Positions 37,426-50,223 of a stretch of DNA of 64,000 nt are shown piece after piece (the first letter of the stretch is position 1; the number at the start of each line of letters is the position of its first letter). The stretch is taken from NCBI RefSeq assembly GCF_020085105.1, contig NC_058043.1, forward strand, positions 17,722,167-17,786,166. The letters run 5' to 3'. The translations under genes were made by a program, and so were the position numbers. The notes under the pieces were generated by a model. The model did not search any database. It had not been told where the DNA came from and saw nothing but the letters and a program-made list of their open reading frames with translations. This DNA comes from Siniperca chuatsi (lineage: Eukaryota > Chordata > Actinopteri > Centrarchiformes > Sinipercidae).

Positions 37426-39020
37426 GTTGCATTTATTTTTATTTTTTAAAAGATTATTCTTATTATCTCCACCAGACTGGACTATATTGGCTTTGGCGGA
37501 GGTCTGCGCTCTGAGTGCCTTTCTAGTTTGCCTGTATTTGATGATAGTGGCAGTAGAGATACAGACAGGAAATCCTCCTCATTTCCTGTCTGTTAAAACG
37601 AGGCTCTTGGCTGTGATCAACCCGAACGTCAAAGATTATTGCATGGCTGTAGGTAGATAGTAGTAATGTAGATTCTGAACAGCCAGAAACAGGCTATCGT
37701 GCCAGTGTGTGACCAAAATGTGTGTGTGATAGAGCAGCAATTTAACAACTGACACACTGGGGTGAAATATCTTCTGTGATCTGGACTTGGAATAGACTAA
37801 ATGGTTTCAACTGAATCAGCTGGTGTCTTCTGTTGACACAGGAGTGTTTATTTTATTTTCAGTTTTCAATGTTTTCACACATGCAGTCATACAAGAACTG
37901 CAGATATAAATAGGAAATCAGGGAAATCAAAGAATATGTAAACAAGATCTCACAAGGCATTTAATGCTAACTTTTAGTACTTGATAGTTTTTGGTGCTGT
38001 GTGCACATTTTGGTTGGTGCTCTAAAAGTATTGAGGTTGGATCCCCAGATCTACCTGAGTGATAATATGAAAAAGTGGTGAGTATTGGAGGTATGTAAAA
38101 ATTGTATGTATTGTGGGAGAAAAACCTTCAGCTTGGCCAGATGTCTTCAGGTCCCCTCACACACTAGATTTTATTAATAACAGATTTTACTGTAATATCA
38201 AAACAAAGTACGTGTAAAACCGAGTTGGTTCATGAAGCAACTGAACAGGCTCAGTTGTGCTTTCACTTATATTTTCAAAACATGCTCCTCCTGGCTGGTT
38301 GTTGGGTTGTTCCCTATTGGTCCATAATCAAAACAATCTTTGACACTCTCTTCGACAAAACACATCAAAGCCCACAGCTATTGATATTACGTGTGTACAG
38401 AGAGCATGCACATTTTATTCTCACAACTCTGTATGTATGTATATCCATCAAATGTAGACACTTTTTATAATCTACAGTATATTCTAAACTATATAAAAAT
38501 AAAGGCTTTGTTACAACACTACATGCATTAATCAGGAAACATCAATCAATCGATCAAAGAGTGAGCTAATTCATGCAGTAGGAACACAGGGAAGGGGAAG
38601 GTCACTCTGCCCTGTGTGCTTCAAAGTGCATGTACAATTAGGAGTGCCATTGCATGGGAGAGGCAGAGAGCTTAGCAACACAACCTGAATCATTATTGAA
38701 CTTGATTATCTATATATGTCTATATCAAGGAAAATATTTTCCACAGTATAAAAACTGTTGTACAAGTATTTTTGTGTGATATTTTTAACTGGTTACTGAG
38801 GATGCTGTGCCTGAAACAAGAGAGGCTGCAAGGAAAGCATATTAGTAACACTGCTCAACTTTTCTGTTTAAAAAAAAGCTGCCACACACTGACTACCTTT
38901 GAGTCATTTCTTACATTACCTTCTTAAAGCACTCCCACACCACACTGCCACTGTTGCCCTTTCTTTGTCCCTCCCTTTTGAAATCAATTCAAATATTTTA
39001 GTCCCACCCATCATCTCCAC
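37426..39020. other. Intergenic DNA between strip1 and the TRIM gene
   Basis: AT-rich with no supported exon. At 37466-37530 there is a fragment (ggctttggcggaggtctgcg, then gagtgcctttctagttt) resembling a short motif dispersed in many animal genomes. Nothing else is called. Confidence 0.45.
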
Positions 39021-39023
39021 TCT

Positions 39024-39085
39024 GACGTCAGAAACCACACAAACATTACAAAGCTACAGTATCACTTGAGTGGGAAAACGAAACC
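39024..39085 (+). promoter_or_regulatory. TRIM promoter: CRE and ISRE-like element
   Basis: TGACGTCA lies at 39024-39031. GGGAAAACGAAACC at 39072-39085 fits the interferon-stimulated response element on its GAAANNGAAAC strand. It lies 36 bases before the TRIM ATG. A possible acceptor (TCCACACAG) directly before the ATG means this region could instead be intronic, with the true promoter further upstream. Confidence 0.5.
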
Positions 39086-39120
39086 AAACCGGTAACAGCC
39101 CGTCCTTTCTCCACACAGAC

Positions 39121-42100
39121 ATGGCAGAGCCTTGTATCCCTGCGAAGATGAATCGCCTCTGCTGTCGAATCTGCAGCCAGGTTCTCAGGAATCCTGTGAC
39201 CATTCCCTGTGGGCACAACTTCTGCATGCAGTGCATCCAAGACCGCTTGAATCATGACCAGAGGAACAACTGTCCCTGCAGCTGTCGTGAGTGTAATCAT
39301 ATGTTTCCCACCAGACCCCAGCTGATCAAGAACACAACTCTAGCTTACTTGGTGAGGGACAAAGAGAGGTGTGATGCCGGTGTGAAGAGGAAATGGCAGC
39401 ATTCAGGAGCGTCCATGAATGCCCTCAAAAGACCCGAGAGCTGTACAGAAACAGGAACAACAGGAAGCGCTTTGTGTTGGAGGCACAGCAGCTCCCTGGA
39501 TGTTTACTGCTGCACTGATGAGCAGATCACATGTGCACTGTGTGCTTCAGCTGAGCACAGGGGACACGCCACTGGATCGGTGAGGGGGGAAAGAAGGAGA
39601 AAAGAGGTATGTAAACCAAACAGAAACACAAAGAATACTGACATTTCTGTATTAACCCAGCAAGGAGACTTTACCAGCTGTAAACCTGTTAAATATGGGA
39701 GCATATGTGTGAAGAAAACTGTTTTTCATTAGTTGGAACTATGAACAAGCTTCTGGAAAGCTTTTGTGAGTTGATCCAGGAGTCAACTTGCGCTGTGTGA
39801 TCAGTTATGCATTTTCTAATGAATGAGCACTTCAAAAAACAAAACAAAATAATTTATTTCAGATTCAGTGTCGCTACTTTTTAAAAGTCAGTTCACACTT
39901 CCAACTCACTTACCTTTCTAATATACTTTGGAAAATGACAGTAGTCAGTTCCCTCTCGACGCACCTTCACGGCCAGTTTACAGACAAAAAAAATTCAAAA
40001 TTTTCAAATGATGGTGAAAAAGCACAAAAGAGGCAGTTACTTTATATGTGCAGACAAACTGTGACCAGGTCACACATACATTATGCACTTCAATAGGCAA
40101 AAATAGGATGTTTTATAACACCTATTTTAAAAGTTGCCTTACCATATTGACAAGCCTAAAACCAGTTTCACAAAGCTAAACAAATAATGTGTATTTCTAT
40201 CAAACACACGCTGAAGGAGGAGCTGAAGACCATACAGACGAAATCCAAGCAGATTCTCCAGGAACAAGAAAAGAAATGGAAGAACATGGGCAAGACTCTC
40301 GAACAGATCCAGGTGAGGAAAAACATGTGACCAAAGTGTCTTCACACTGTGTGTTCTCTATATCTCAGAGTACAAATGGAAATATTTAACAGTTAGATAC
40401 GCTTGTGTATAAAACAGGAGGAGGTGAGAAAAACACAGGACTACTGTGAGAGTGTCTTGGCCGGCGTCATCGACTCCCTCCAGAGACATTACCTGTCAGT
40501 GAGGGAGCTGATCGGAGCTCAGGAGGAGGTGGCAGCGGCTCAGGTTCAGATCTCCCTGCAGACCCTGCAGGTGAAGATGGAGGAGATGAGGGAGAGGAGT
40601 GCTGAGCTGGATCATCTGGCACAGACTGACAGCGATATAGATTTCTTGGAGGTACTGTGATCACATCACTAGAAACTTTGCCTGAATCTGCCTAATAGAT
40701 GATGTCTAAATTTCTCTGTCTCTTCCCCAATCCTCCCTGTCTTCACAGAGATGGGCCTCTCTGCGGAGCCTCTGTGAAAAAGACCATCTCCATCCTTTCC
40801 ATGAGGTTTCAGAGGATCCACTCCTCCCCTTTGAGGTCATGAAGAGAGCTGTTGAACAGCTTGGGAGGCAACTGGAGGAATTTTGTGACAAAGGATTCGC
40901 CTCAATCTCTCAAACTGGTATGTGTCTTCGTTGAGCATGTGGAAAAATTTTAACATCTATCGTAGTTTTCTTTAAAAAAATATTTGATGGCATTTTGGTC
41001 TTTATTCAACATAGCTGACAGTGGAGAGCAGCAGGAATCAGGAGGAGAGACAGAGGAGGACGACACGCAGCAAAGATGTGAAGCCAATACCTCACAGTCC
41101 CATGGTTTGTACTTCAAACTGCTAGGCTAACAAGATTTTTCATTTTAAAAATTTTAATTAAAACAACTTTACCGCTATATGAAACACTGTGAAAACCCCC
41201 CTCGGGAAAGTCATTCAAATTCTTAAATATAGAAAATGGAGAGAGATAAAACTTCAAATATCTAAAATGAAGTGTAACAACAAAAACTTGTTTGTTATTA
41301 AAACATGATTCAAAGTGATATCTTTCTTCAGTGTAGGCGAACACAACTTGATCAGGTGTGGAGCGCTTCTTTACACAAAACTCCATACCATAAATTATTA
41401 CACTTAATCCAAAGGATATAAGTAATATTATGTGTCAGGTGGATTGTGGATATGATAGTCATGTCAACTTCAGCTACAGTATGCAATATGTATCCAGCCA
41501 TGCAGATAGTTTTGTTTTTGTTTTTCCAGGTTTTGAGACCTCTACAGTCTTTTTTACTTTCTTTTTATTATTTTTTATTAGAACTAAAAGACTGCTAAAT
41601 AAATAAATACATACAATGAAATAACAAACCAGGTCACCTGCAGGAAGTTCATACATAATATGAGTGAGTTTACTTTATGCCAAAGGTTACTTTTTCAATT
41701 TTCTCTGGGAAAACGAGTATACATGTTTCATTAAACGTACACATACACAAACACAAATAGTAGATCTTCCTCCTCTTCGGGAACTACTTTCTACTAACAA
41801 AATACATGTTTTTAAATGGCCCAGTAAAACCATAACTATGAACTTCTTTTTTGTTGTTGTTTTTTGTAATTTGTGTGAACTGACCCTTTAATGTGGCTGT
41901 GCCATTTTTACACGTCACAGCAGTTTAAGTTGAGGTGTTATTAATAACTTTAATAAAGGCTGTATTCCATTTTGGTGAGTCAGTTTCAGGGTCCTGTTAT
42001 TCTCTATGTTGGCTCACTGTTGTGGCTTACTGGGACACAACTGGAACAGAGCCATCGTCAATGTTAACAGTAACACCTGTGCTTTTCCTGCAATGACCAG

Positions 42101-43585
42101 TCAAAACACCTAGTTATGGTTGCCCTGAGAGCTCAGTGCTCTGCAGCTTGAGAAAGCACATGTAAAGTGAAAAAACACAACCAAATACAGAACTGGCCTG
42201 TATTTGTATTTCATTTCTTAATTTGCTTGTGTTTTGTCTATTTGCATGTGTTTCCTTAAGTTGCAGTGTGTTGAGCTCTCAGGGCCACCGTACTAAGTTC
42301 TTCAGTAGTGACACTTTGATTGTCTCATAGGTCTCCCTGAAGTAAACAACGCCGTGATTGAACAGAATGCGGAGCCTAAAACCAGAGCAGAGTTCCTGCA
42401 GTGTGAGTTTATCCTTTTATGCACTAGACTGTCAGCGCCACTGCTTAACCTCACATGTAGACAGTGGTGGAAAGTAATGAAGTACATTTACTCAAGTACT
42501 GTACTCATGTACAATTTTCAGGTACTTGTACTTTACTTTATTTATAGTTTATATTACTTTATACTTCTCCACTACATTTCAGAGGGAAACATTGTACTTT
42601 TTACTTCACTACATTTATCTGACAGCTGTAGTTACTCATTACTTCTTACAGTACTTACATACTGATAAAGATTAAACCAGTGGTTCCCAACCCTTTTGGC
42701 TTGTAACCTTACAGAAAAGCTGTGTCTAGTTGGGGCTTCTTGTCACGTTTCATATGTCTATGAGTTGTTAGCAGTTCCACCAAAGAGACATTTCCCCTCT
42801 AAACTTTGTTTCAGAACTTAATTTTTTATTCTTTCCTCTCCCATTAACCATCTCACAACCCCTCAGATTTATCTTGTCACCCTTTGGAAGGGGCCGACCC
42901 TTAGGTTGGGAACTGCTGTACTAAACTACTACTGTATATTAAGTAGTTAAAACTAGCTCCACCTCAACCAGCCAAAACCGTTAAATGTTAATTACACATT
43001 GACACATCAGTATACATCTTTTTCTTCATTATCTCAGATGCATGTGGCCTCAGCCTGGACCCCGCCACAGCTCATGAGGCCCTGGCTGTTTCTGAAGGAG
43101 ACAAAGAGGTGAGACTGAGCCCTCACAAGTATATGAGCCCAGCTAGTCGTTGCCCGGAGAGGTTTGTCCACCGACGGCAGTTGCTGTGCAGGGAGGGACT
43201 GCAGGCTGAGCGCTGCTACTATGAGATAGAGGTGAAAGGAGGCAAGGCTGAGATTGCCCTCGCCTACAAAGGAATAGATAGAAAATCCCGCACTAGCCTG
43301 TCAGCTTTTGGGGCCAATGCTAAGTCCTGGAGTCTTGATTGCTCCACACACTACTCCGTGAGCCACAGAGCTGACAGCATCCAGCTCACAACATCTCCCA
43401 GTCATCACAGGATCGGTGTTTATCTGAAGTTCAAAGAGGGAACTCTGTCATTCTACGAGGTGTCAGACAGGATGAAGTTTCTTTACAAGGTTGAAGCCAA
43501 ATTCACAGAGCCGCTGTACCCAGGCTTCTGGCTCGAAGAGAAATGTTGCATCAGGATCTGTGATTTGAGATGGGACGGACTGTAA
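39121..43585 (+). CDS. TRIM family E3 ubiquitin ligase (RING, B-box, coiled coil, PRY-SPRY)
   Basis: Probably a RING E3 ligase of the fish TRIM16/TRIM25-like group. Coding exons: 39121-39606, 40217-40312, 40418-40651, 40749-40917, 41015-41104, 42331-42402, 43038-43585 (TAA 43583-43585); 564 residues. RING: C15, C18, C30, H32, C35, C38, C55, C58. B-box: C119, H122, C138, C141, H146, H149. The coiled coil is split over exons of exactly 96 and 234 nt, sizes typical of the TRIM family. The PRY-SPRY begins near FLQYACGLSLDP and ends at the stop. The exon 2 acceptor (GCTGAAG) has a poor pyrimidine tract and was chosen by phase and family exon size. AATAAA at 44063-44068 suggests a 3' UTR to about 44090. 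The precise orthologue is not recognised, so no symbol is given. Confidence 0.85.
42465..42655 (+). repeat. 'agtacatttactcaagta' family repeat in TRIM intron 6
   Basis: It starts gacagtggtggaaagtaatg, followed by aagtacatttactcaagtac and cactacatttcagaggga. It matches the inverted copy at 28100-28265 and begins only 62 bases after the exon 6 donor. Confidence 0.65.
42678..42918. mobile_element. hAT-like non-autonomous transposon
   Basis: The left end CAGTGGTTCCCAACCC and right end GGTTGGGAACTGCTG are inverted repeats of the hAT/Charlie type. Flanking octamers gattaaac and tactaaac match at 6 of 8 positions, consistent with an aged 8-bp target duplication. The element is 241 bp and encodes nothing. 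Confidence 0.7.
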
Positions 43586-44430
43586 ACCACCTGAGAGGTT
43601 TGTAGACAGCAGTGGGAAGTTAACATTAGAATTCTTGAGGTATTTATCACACAGGGCCATGACTTATTTTCCTCATTTGTAGTCTTTTGATTGTTTTCTG
43701 AAGCTTGGTTGTGTTCTACATGTGGGGTTGCCCAACATAAAGTAGCCCCCAAAATAGTCTGCATTACACAGTCGGCCCCTTTGACCCCTCTGGAGCCCCA
43801 AACTCGACAGACTGTTAGATTTATGAACATCAAGGACAAAATGACATATTTGTGTATAATAGACTGAATTAGGTGAAGGAACAGAAATACGGTGGACAGT
43901 AGAACCACTGAGCAACATAACCATCCTTACAAAATACAAAATCTTGTTATGCTTTTTTATTGTGAAATAATATGAATTTAAACAGTATCTAAGTTTTGCC
44001 CCCTTGGATTACCTCAAGGACCTTCGCAGGTGCCTGGACCATATTTTGGGAACCACAGACTCAATAAATCAAACTCAACTCCACAGATGAATTCAACATA
44101 TTACATCATTTTCTTACATGTTGTACACCTTGTTTTTTTTTTTTACTTGTTATTTTCATGTCCTAGTCTGCTTGTTGTTTTAATGTCACTATAATACTTC
44201 AGTATACTCAAACCTCAGTAAAACTATTACATACAGAAGCTACATGTGCAGGTGTTTTTATTCTGAAAATAATCCGACAAACATTTGAGTCAACAAAACA
44301 GCCTCCATTAATCATGCAGTCGCTACAGAGGATGACATGGGGAACTAATTATTATCTCTCTTTATTCAATTCTATATCATTTCAGTAAGAAACATAAGAC
44401 ATTTTGGTAGCAGATATAGAAAGTGTTGTC
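43586..44430. other. TRIM 3' flank
   Basis: Includes the AATAAA at 44063-44068. The piece at 43981-44058 ends ttgggaaccacagactc and may be another degraded hAT end. No gene was seen. Confidence 0.4.
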
Positions 44431-44603
44431 AATCAAGACTAAGAGTTTACAGCAATGCTAGCAGCTGTGTGAGGCTATACTTAGGCACAGCTGTGTTTTT
44501 AGCTAAATGCAAATGTTAGTATGCTTACTTGCTCATAATGTCAATGCTAACATGCTGATGTTTAGCAGGTATAATGTTTACCATGTTCACCATCTTAGTT
44601 TAA

Positions 44604-45457
44604 AGCTAGAGTGCGGGACTTTTACATACGTCCATTACATTCGAGCCCTTGCCAAATGAGTTCACACAATGCTGATTAAGCCACCAGGTAAATCTCTCTG
44701 TATTTTGAAATATACAGAATTTTTCAATCTGGTGTCTGTGGCGACATTCCCACGCTGGCGCACCTGTAATGATGCGTTTGACAGAGCAGAAGTGGGGAGC
44801 AACCCAGAGTCATGTAAAGAGCTCTGTGATCCACCATTGCTGTAAAAAAAAGGTCCATTGGAGAGAATGTTTATTATTGAGCATTGTGCATTGTTTATTG
44901 TTTATTTTGTTTATTATGATTCTATAGGTTTTGTTAATATGCTTTGGCAACGTTGTATTATATGCAATCACGCCAATAAAGCCACTTGAATTGAATGGAG
45001 TTGACGCAACACTCTCTCTCTACATGCAACCGTAGTGACGCAGTAGGCTACAGCAACTAGGAGTGAAACCTAAGAAGCATCCAAGAAACGCTTCTGATGC
45101 TCCAGATAAAGAAGAAACTTGGCGTTTAGAGGAAGGATTACATTCAAAACAAGAAAGCGATCAACGGCGAGGACAAACACGGATAACCATTGGTGTAGCT
45201 TTAGCTTTTCCTTGTTGGAGAGTGCTGAGAGAAGGGACTGAGGGCAGACACAGATGTCACGCTATGGCTATGTAGCTATTGCATTTACTCTACCTAATTA
45301 ATTACTGTCTTGGAACTGTGGAAATTACTCTGTATTTTTGTAACTATTTCTAAACACGAGCCTGGGGCGAGCTCACTGTAGGCATACATCATAAGTACGC
45401 GTCAACAGTGTTTGTGTAATTACTCTCACTGCCAGAAGGGGAGACAAAAGATCCGCT
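44604..45457. mobile_element. Nested DNA transposon with TTAA target duplication
   Basis: An 854-bp insertion starting AGCTAG and ending CCGCT, flanked on both sides by TTAA (44600-44603 and 45458-45461). TTAA duplication is typical of piggyBac and Kolobok elements. The position is deduced by comparing the host repeat with its copy at 59095-59500. A 70-codon open frame at 45063-45275 is fragmentary; no transposase is recognisable. Confidence 0.6.
44869..44998 (+). mobile_element. LINE 3' tail inserted in the nested transposon
   Basis: The segment ends in ctttggcaacgttgtattat, then gccaataaagccacttgaat and a short gaat repeat, the usual tail of a fish non-LTR element. Flanking tggag/ggag sequences may be the target duplication. 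It is a severely 5'-truncated insertion. Confidence 0.55.
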
Positions 45458-46194
45458 TTAACTAATTATTTTAGTACTTTAGTGCTAATTAGCGCAAAAC
45501 ACAAAGTACAGCTGATGGAAATGTCATTATATTTGCAGGTATTTGGTCATAAAACAAAGTATTGGACAAATAAAGATTTTGACCTGATGATGGCGCTAGA
45601 GGAAAAGTTAAGAGATTAATTCATCCTGAGGGGCCGTGAATGTGTGTACAACATTTCATGGCAATGCATCCAACAGTTGTCCAGACATTTCGCTAAACAC
45701 CACAAAAGTCAACCTCTTGGTGGCTAGAGGAAAAGTCAGGGGATTATATAAATCAGTAGGATTAATCTTCTGGACACCATGGATATCTGGAACAAATTTC
45801 ATCGCAATAGTTGACATTGCCATCCATAGAGCCACGCTGCTAGCATGGCTACTAAAAATGTCTTTCACTGTGAAAAAGACACTTCAAGAAGCCTGGAAGA
45901 AAGATAACACTTTTGTGTGGAGGTCGAATCCAGTCAGCCTCACATTGAGAGAATGAAAACAAAACAAAAACCTCCCCAGATTTTGAGAACATCTTTGATT
46001 ATTTCATGATCACATTTCCTATGTAAACTTATAAATACATTTTTTTGCCATGAAAGATTTTTGACCAAATTTTGAACCAGAAAAATCCAGAAATCCGACA
46101 GCAGCTTGTCCACTCTTTATTATTAATATTTTTGGTGATGTTCACAATTTTTACAATAATTTGTCAGTATCATACAATCATAATATGACTGAGG

Positions 46195-46305
46195 AAAGAG
46201 AGAGAGAGAGAGAGAGAAGCTGTAAGGGAACATTTTTAAACGTGTCTCCCATACAGACAGTGCTTGAAACGTGTGCTCAGTAAGGCCCTGCACCCACACA
46301 CACAG

Positions 46306-46353
<48 letters not shown>
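46195..46353. repeat. GA and CA microsatellites
   Basis: A (GA)n run lies at about 46197-46217 and a (CA)n run of about 23 units at 46306-46353. Confidence 0.85.
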
Positions 46354-46355
<2 letters not shown>

Positions 46356-47744
46356 TTTTATATATACTTACACACTCACTCTCCAGCACTTGTAAGGAAG
46401 AGTTGTAGTATCCCTTTGCCTATAAGGGGCAGTTTCTAATCATTGCTATTAACTGACACTAATGTGTCAAGCGTCTTTCAGCCTAAATTATTCTTCAGTT
46501 TAATAACTTGATATTGCTTTTACACAGACCTTGAATTTACTGCTATGAGGACAACAAAACAAATGCTAACTGCTTTGCAGTCCCAGTGAAAAAAAGTGCA
46601 TTAATCACATTCGTTATTTCTTCATGTTACATTTACTGCTAAAACCTTTTAAGACATCAATATACTTCACATGGATCAAATCTATCTTCAGTATAGTTTG
46701 ATTGCACAAGATTATTTACAGATTTGGACAACAGAGAAATACATGATGCACTGTCAGCAGGAAGTGCCTGAGTCACACAGACTAAAACAAGACAAGAGAT
46801 GAAAAAGGAATTAGTTTATAGCCACACTAGCAGTAATACTCTTTACACACAACACTGTTGAATGGATGACAAATAAAGAGACAAATTTGCTGTTGTTAGA
46901 TCTACCACTAGAGGGGCAGAAAAGTAAAGTTTTGCCTGAGCATGGGATCATATTACACAAATGAAAAGGGTTTATCCTCTGTACAGTAGCTGTTTGAGGA
47001 CAGACTCAGATAGTCAGGCTCAGCTCTACATAAAGGTGAGTTTGGACTGAACGTAAAGGGAATTTTGGAGGCGAGTTTAACTTGAGCAAAAAATGTGCAG
47101 TACCTCCAGTACAGTGACAGAAGGAAAAGGGACACAGGTAATAAAAGAAGATCTGGAGTTGCTGCTAAGTTAGTTAGACTCAGTCAAAGTCTGAGCTGGC
47201 ACAAAAACACATAACACAATGGCTGTTATGTTGAATAAACTTGAACTGTAAAAACACTCCAACATTCAAATTTGTAATTGGTGAAAATTTGCTTCATGTT
47301 CAGCCTGAATGCGCTCCCAATTTGGCTCAATTTTCAGTCTAAGCTCTACGTCATCAGTCTCAGCTGTAGTTAGGCTCAGCTGTGCTTTTGCCGCGTTCAC
47401 ATTTAGAAAATAATTACAAGCGTCTGAGTTAGAAAAACTGTTCATACCTCTGAGTTGTAATTCCAAGACTGAGAAATCGGGAATTTCTGACGGTGACGAT
47501 ATCTCAGAAGTATCAACAAACTGTTGGCAAAATGGCTGCAAGCCACGCTGGCAGTTACATCTAAATCTAATCCAATATTAACACTAGTAGAAACAATTCT
47601 GCTAATTTAAAAGGAGCTATACACTGTTTGTTTGTGTCAGATTTCATTTGTTAATGAACCACTCCAAATACATCACAAAACACCGCAAAAGTAGCTAATT
47701 TAGCTGTTTAAATGACTACAAGGGTAGCAGAATTGCAGAATTTG

Positions 47745-48110
47745 AGCTGAAAGCTTGCTAACATGCTAGCAACTATTGAATATGTTAGCATGATGATATT
47801 CCATATAACATTTAAAATGTTAGGTTGTTAGTATGCTAAAAATCTTTTCATCCTAAAGGTAGCATGATAACATGCTAATATTTAGCATGTAATTTTCAGC
47901 TTGTTAGTGTGTTTTCATATTCAATTTGCAGGACAATCTGCTAACATTCAGCATATTAGCATGCTGTCTCAGCATTCATCTCAGGTATCCTGTTGTGAAC
48001 TAAAGTGTTGGACAAAAGGAAACTTTGATCTGCTGGTGGCGCTAGAAGAAAGTCAGGGTATTGATGGTAAACCATCTGAGGTGTTGCTAGTGTGGCTACA
48101 AACAAGTAGA
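47745..48110 (+). repeat. Degraded family A repeat
   Basis: It has repeated gcatgctaac-type phrases, then gtgttggacaaaaggaaact and ctgctggtggcgctagaaga, in the same order as the 44440-45865 copy. Confidence 0.5.
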
Positions 48111-50223
48111 CCAGTAAACCTGAAGTGGAGACAGGTGAGTGGACGTCTCCTGACACCAGGTGTAGCCAGAAGAAAACACAGCTCTCATGAGCACAACAGA
48201 GAACCAGCTGCTGCCCATATAAGACTTCACATCACACATTACCTCCACATCCCAGCAGCAGTTTCACATCCCGCAACAAGAATTAGCTACACAAACTACA
48301 AAATAGACAAATCTTTAAATGTACAATTTAAATAAGCATCACACAAGATGAAAATATACAGTATATATATATACTGGCCACTTTTAAAAGATAAATCTTT
48401 GTAGTTCATCACACCTACATACACTGCAAATATACAGGAATATAAATATAGTCCATTTAATCCTTAACACCACGGCTTTGAATATTGTGATAAAAAAATA
48501 AATAAAGGTTTCCTCTTCCATGTAACAGGAACTTGAATGTGTTCCGTTTGAACTTGTAGACAGTTTTGCACAACTATTCACTATCAGTGTGTTTCAGGGA
48601 AAGATGTCCGTCTTAACTTTACCCGTTCAGACTGTCAGCTGGTTTAACATCAGTTCAACCAGGAGTCAAAGGAGTCTTCATCACAAAGGAACCGCGGTGT
48701 GACACGTGTGTGCATGTATGTTTTTGTTTGTGCATGTATGTGCACATGAGAAGGACTCCAAGGCTTACAGAAGTTCATACTAAGTTAGCTGATGAGTTTA
48801 ATATTCCATCATTTTGATTTTTGTTCCTTATGTTCCTAAATCTTTTGGTCCATAGCTGATTTTTCTATTTCATGTTCATTATGTTTTTGGTCCATAGTGA
48901 ACATAGTTTGTGCTCCAACATAAATATATATTGCTTACTCATTGTGTGGGACATATTTGACGGCAGCAGTTATTTTAATTCCACATGTGCATAAATGTTC
49001 AGAACAATAGGTCAACGGTTAGGGTTAGTAATTCACTTGTGTGCAATAATTGTGTAAAATCTCTTTTGTGCTTTTCTAGCATTGTCATTGTAAGTCAAAA
49101 GTGGAATGGACATTTGTTTCAAATTCACATGAACAAGCTGTGCTTTTTGTCGCTGAAGAATTAAAACAAGCGCTTTGTACTTCATTTTCAACACAATTCA
49201 GCATAAGTTTTGTTATTTCTACTTTTTACCCTTTGGTGGAGAAACTGAAATGAGGGATTTCCACAAGTTATAACGTGCGTGTAATGGACGATGAGACTGT
49301 GGCTTTAGAACAAAAATCATATTATCCTACATCATATTACTATACTGTACACCGCTGTTTACAGAATTAACAAGAACAATACTGGCTACACACAAAATAC
49401 AGCAGAGAACGGGAATGGAAGCGAATGGAACATAAATGAATGTCTTTAGAGCAGCCTTAAGCAGAGTTTACAATATGCAGAGAAAACCCTGTTAAAACAA
49501 ATCTACATAATGTTAGTGTTTTTTAGTTTAGAGCATCAGAACAGAGGTGCATGTCAGTGCTCATGTAGACATACTGTATGTACTCATTGAAACCAGATCT
49601 AATAGAAAAGATCGTTTTGTGTTAGACTGTATGGCTGTGACACGCAGTACCACTATGGAGGACAGCAACGCAAACACTGACAGGCTTTCAACCTTAAAAT
49701 AATTCATTCAAATAACTCACATTCATCTTGGCTCTCTGTGCCAGTGTATTGAGTGAAAACCTGTTCAACCAGCAGGACCAGACCGGCTCCACTACATTCA
49801 TTCTTTCAGGTCCCCAGCACTGTGCAGACAGGGATGTGCGTTAAACTGTGGGGGGCTGTGTCTGCTGAGGATCCTTGTACTAAGGCAAAGAAAAGCAGAT
49901 CACAGAACTTCATCTTAAACCCTGTGATGTTAAATACAGAATCAATATAAATGTACAGCGTGTCACTATCAATCTCACCCTGATTTCAGTGTTTGATCTA
50001 CTGTTAAAGAGTGAACTTTTTTTTTCTCCTGCTGCAGGTGGTTCCTTGGTCTTATTTTGGGAAGCACATGTTCAGATAAACTGGGCGGCTACATACAGTT
50101 TTGTGGTGTTAGTAGGGCAGTGGCGGGGACTCTCTGCGCTGCAGTGATCCCCAGTGGAGACTTTATGGCTGAATGGTAAAATGTGCTATGGGACTGGGTG
50201 TCAGAGGAGTGTTTGGACAGAAG

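Larger units (their letters stand above)
44440..45865 (+). repeat. Dispersed repeat 'family A', split by a nested transposon
   Basis: The left part (44440-44603, with aacatgctgatgtttagcag and ccatgttcaccatcttag) and right part (45462-45865, with gacctgatgatggcgctaga and aatttcatcgcaatag) are the two halves of one repeat. A less interrupted copy lies at 59095-59500. Between them is a separate element (44604-45457). Confidence 0.65.
46095..50223 (-). other. slc6a17: Possible long slc6a17 3' UTR and intergenic DNA
   Basis: On the minus strand an AATAAA is present at 46121-46116, about 4.1 kb beyond the slc6a17 stop, with no supported gene in between on either strand. A long 3' UTR is known for mammalian SLC6A17. 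The interval contains GA and CA microsatellites and a degraded family A repeat, so part of it may be plain intergenic DNA. Other TTTATT motifs may be nearer ends. Confidence 0.3.

Noticed and set aside
45063-45275. 70-codon open frame that could be a small gene
   Set aside because: It lies inside the nested TTAA-flanked transposon and has no known domain.
47266-47541. 91-codon minus-strand open frame
   Set aside because: Surrounded by repeats, no splice context and no recognised family.
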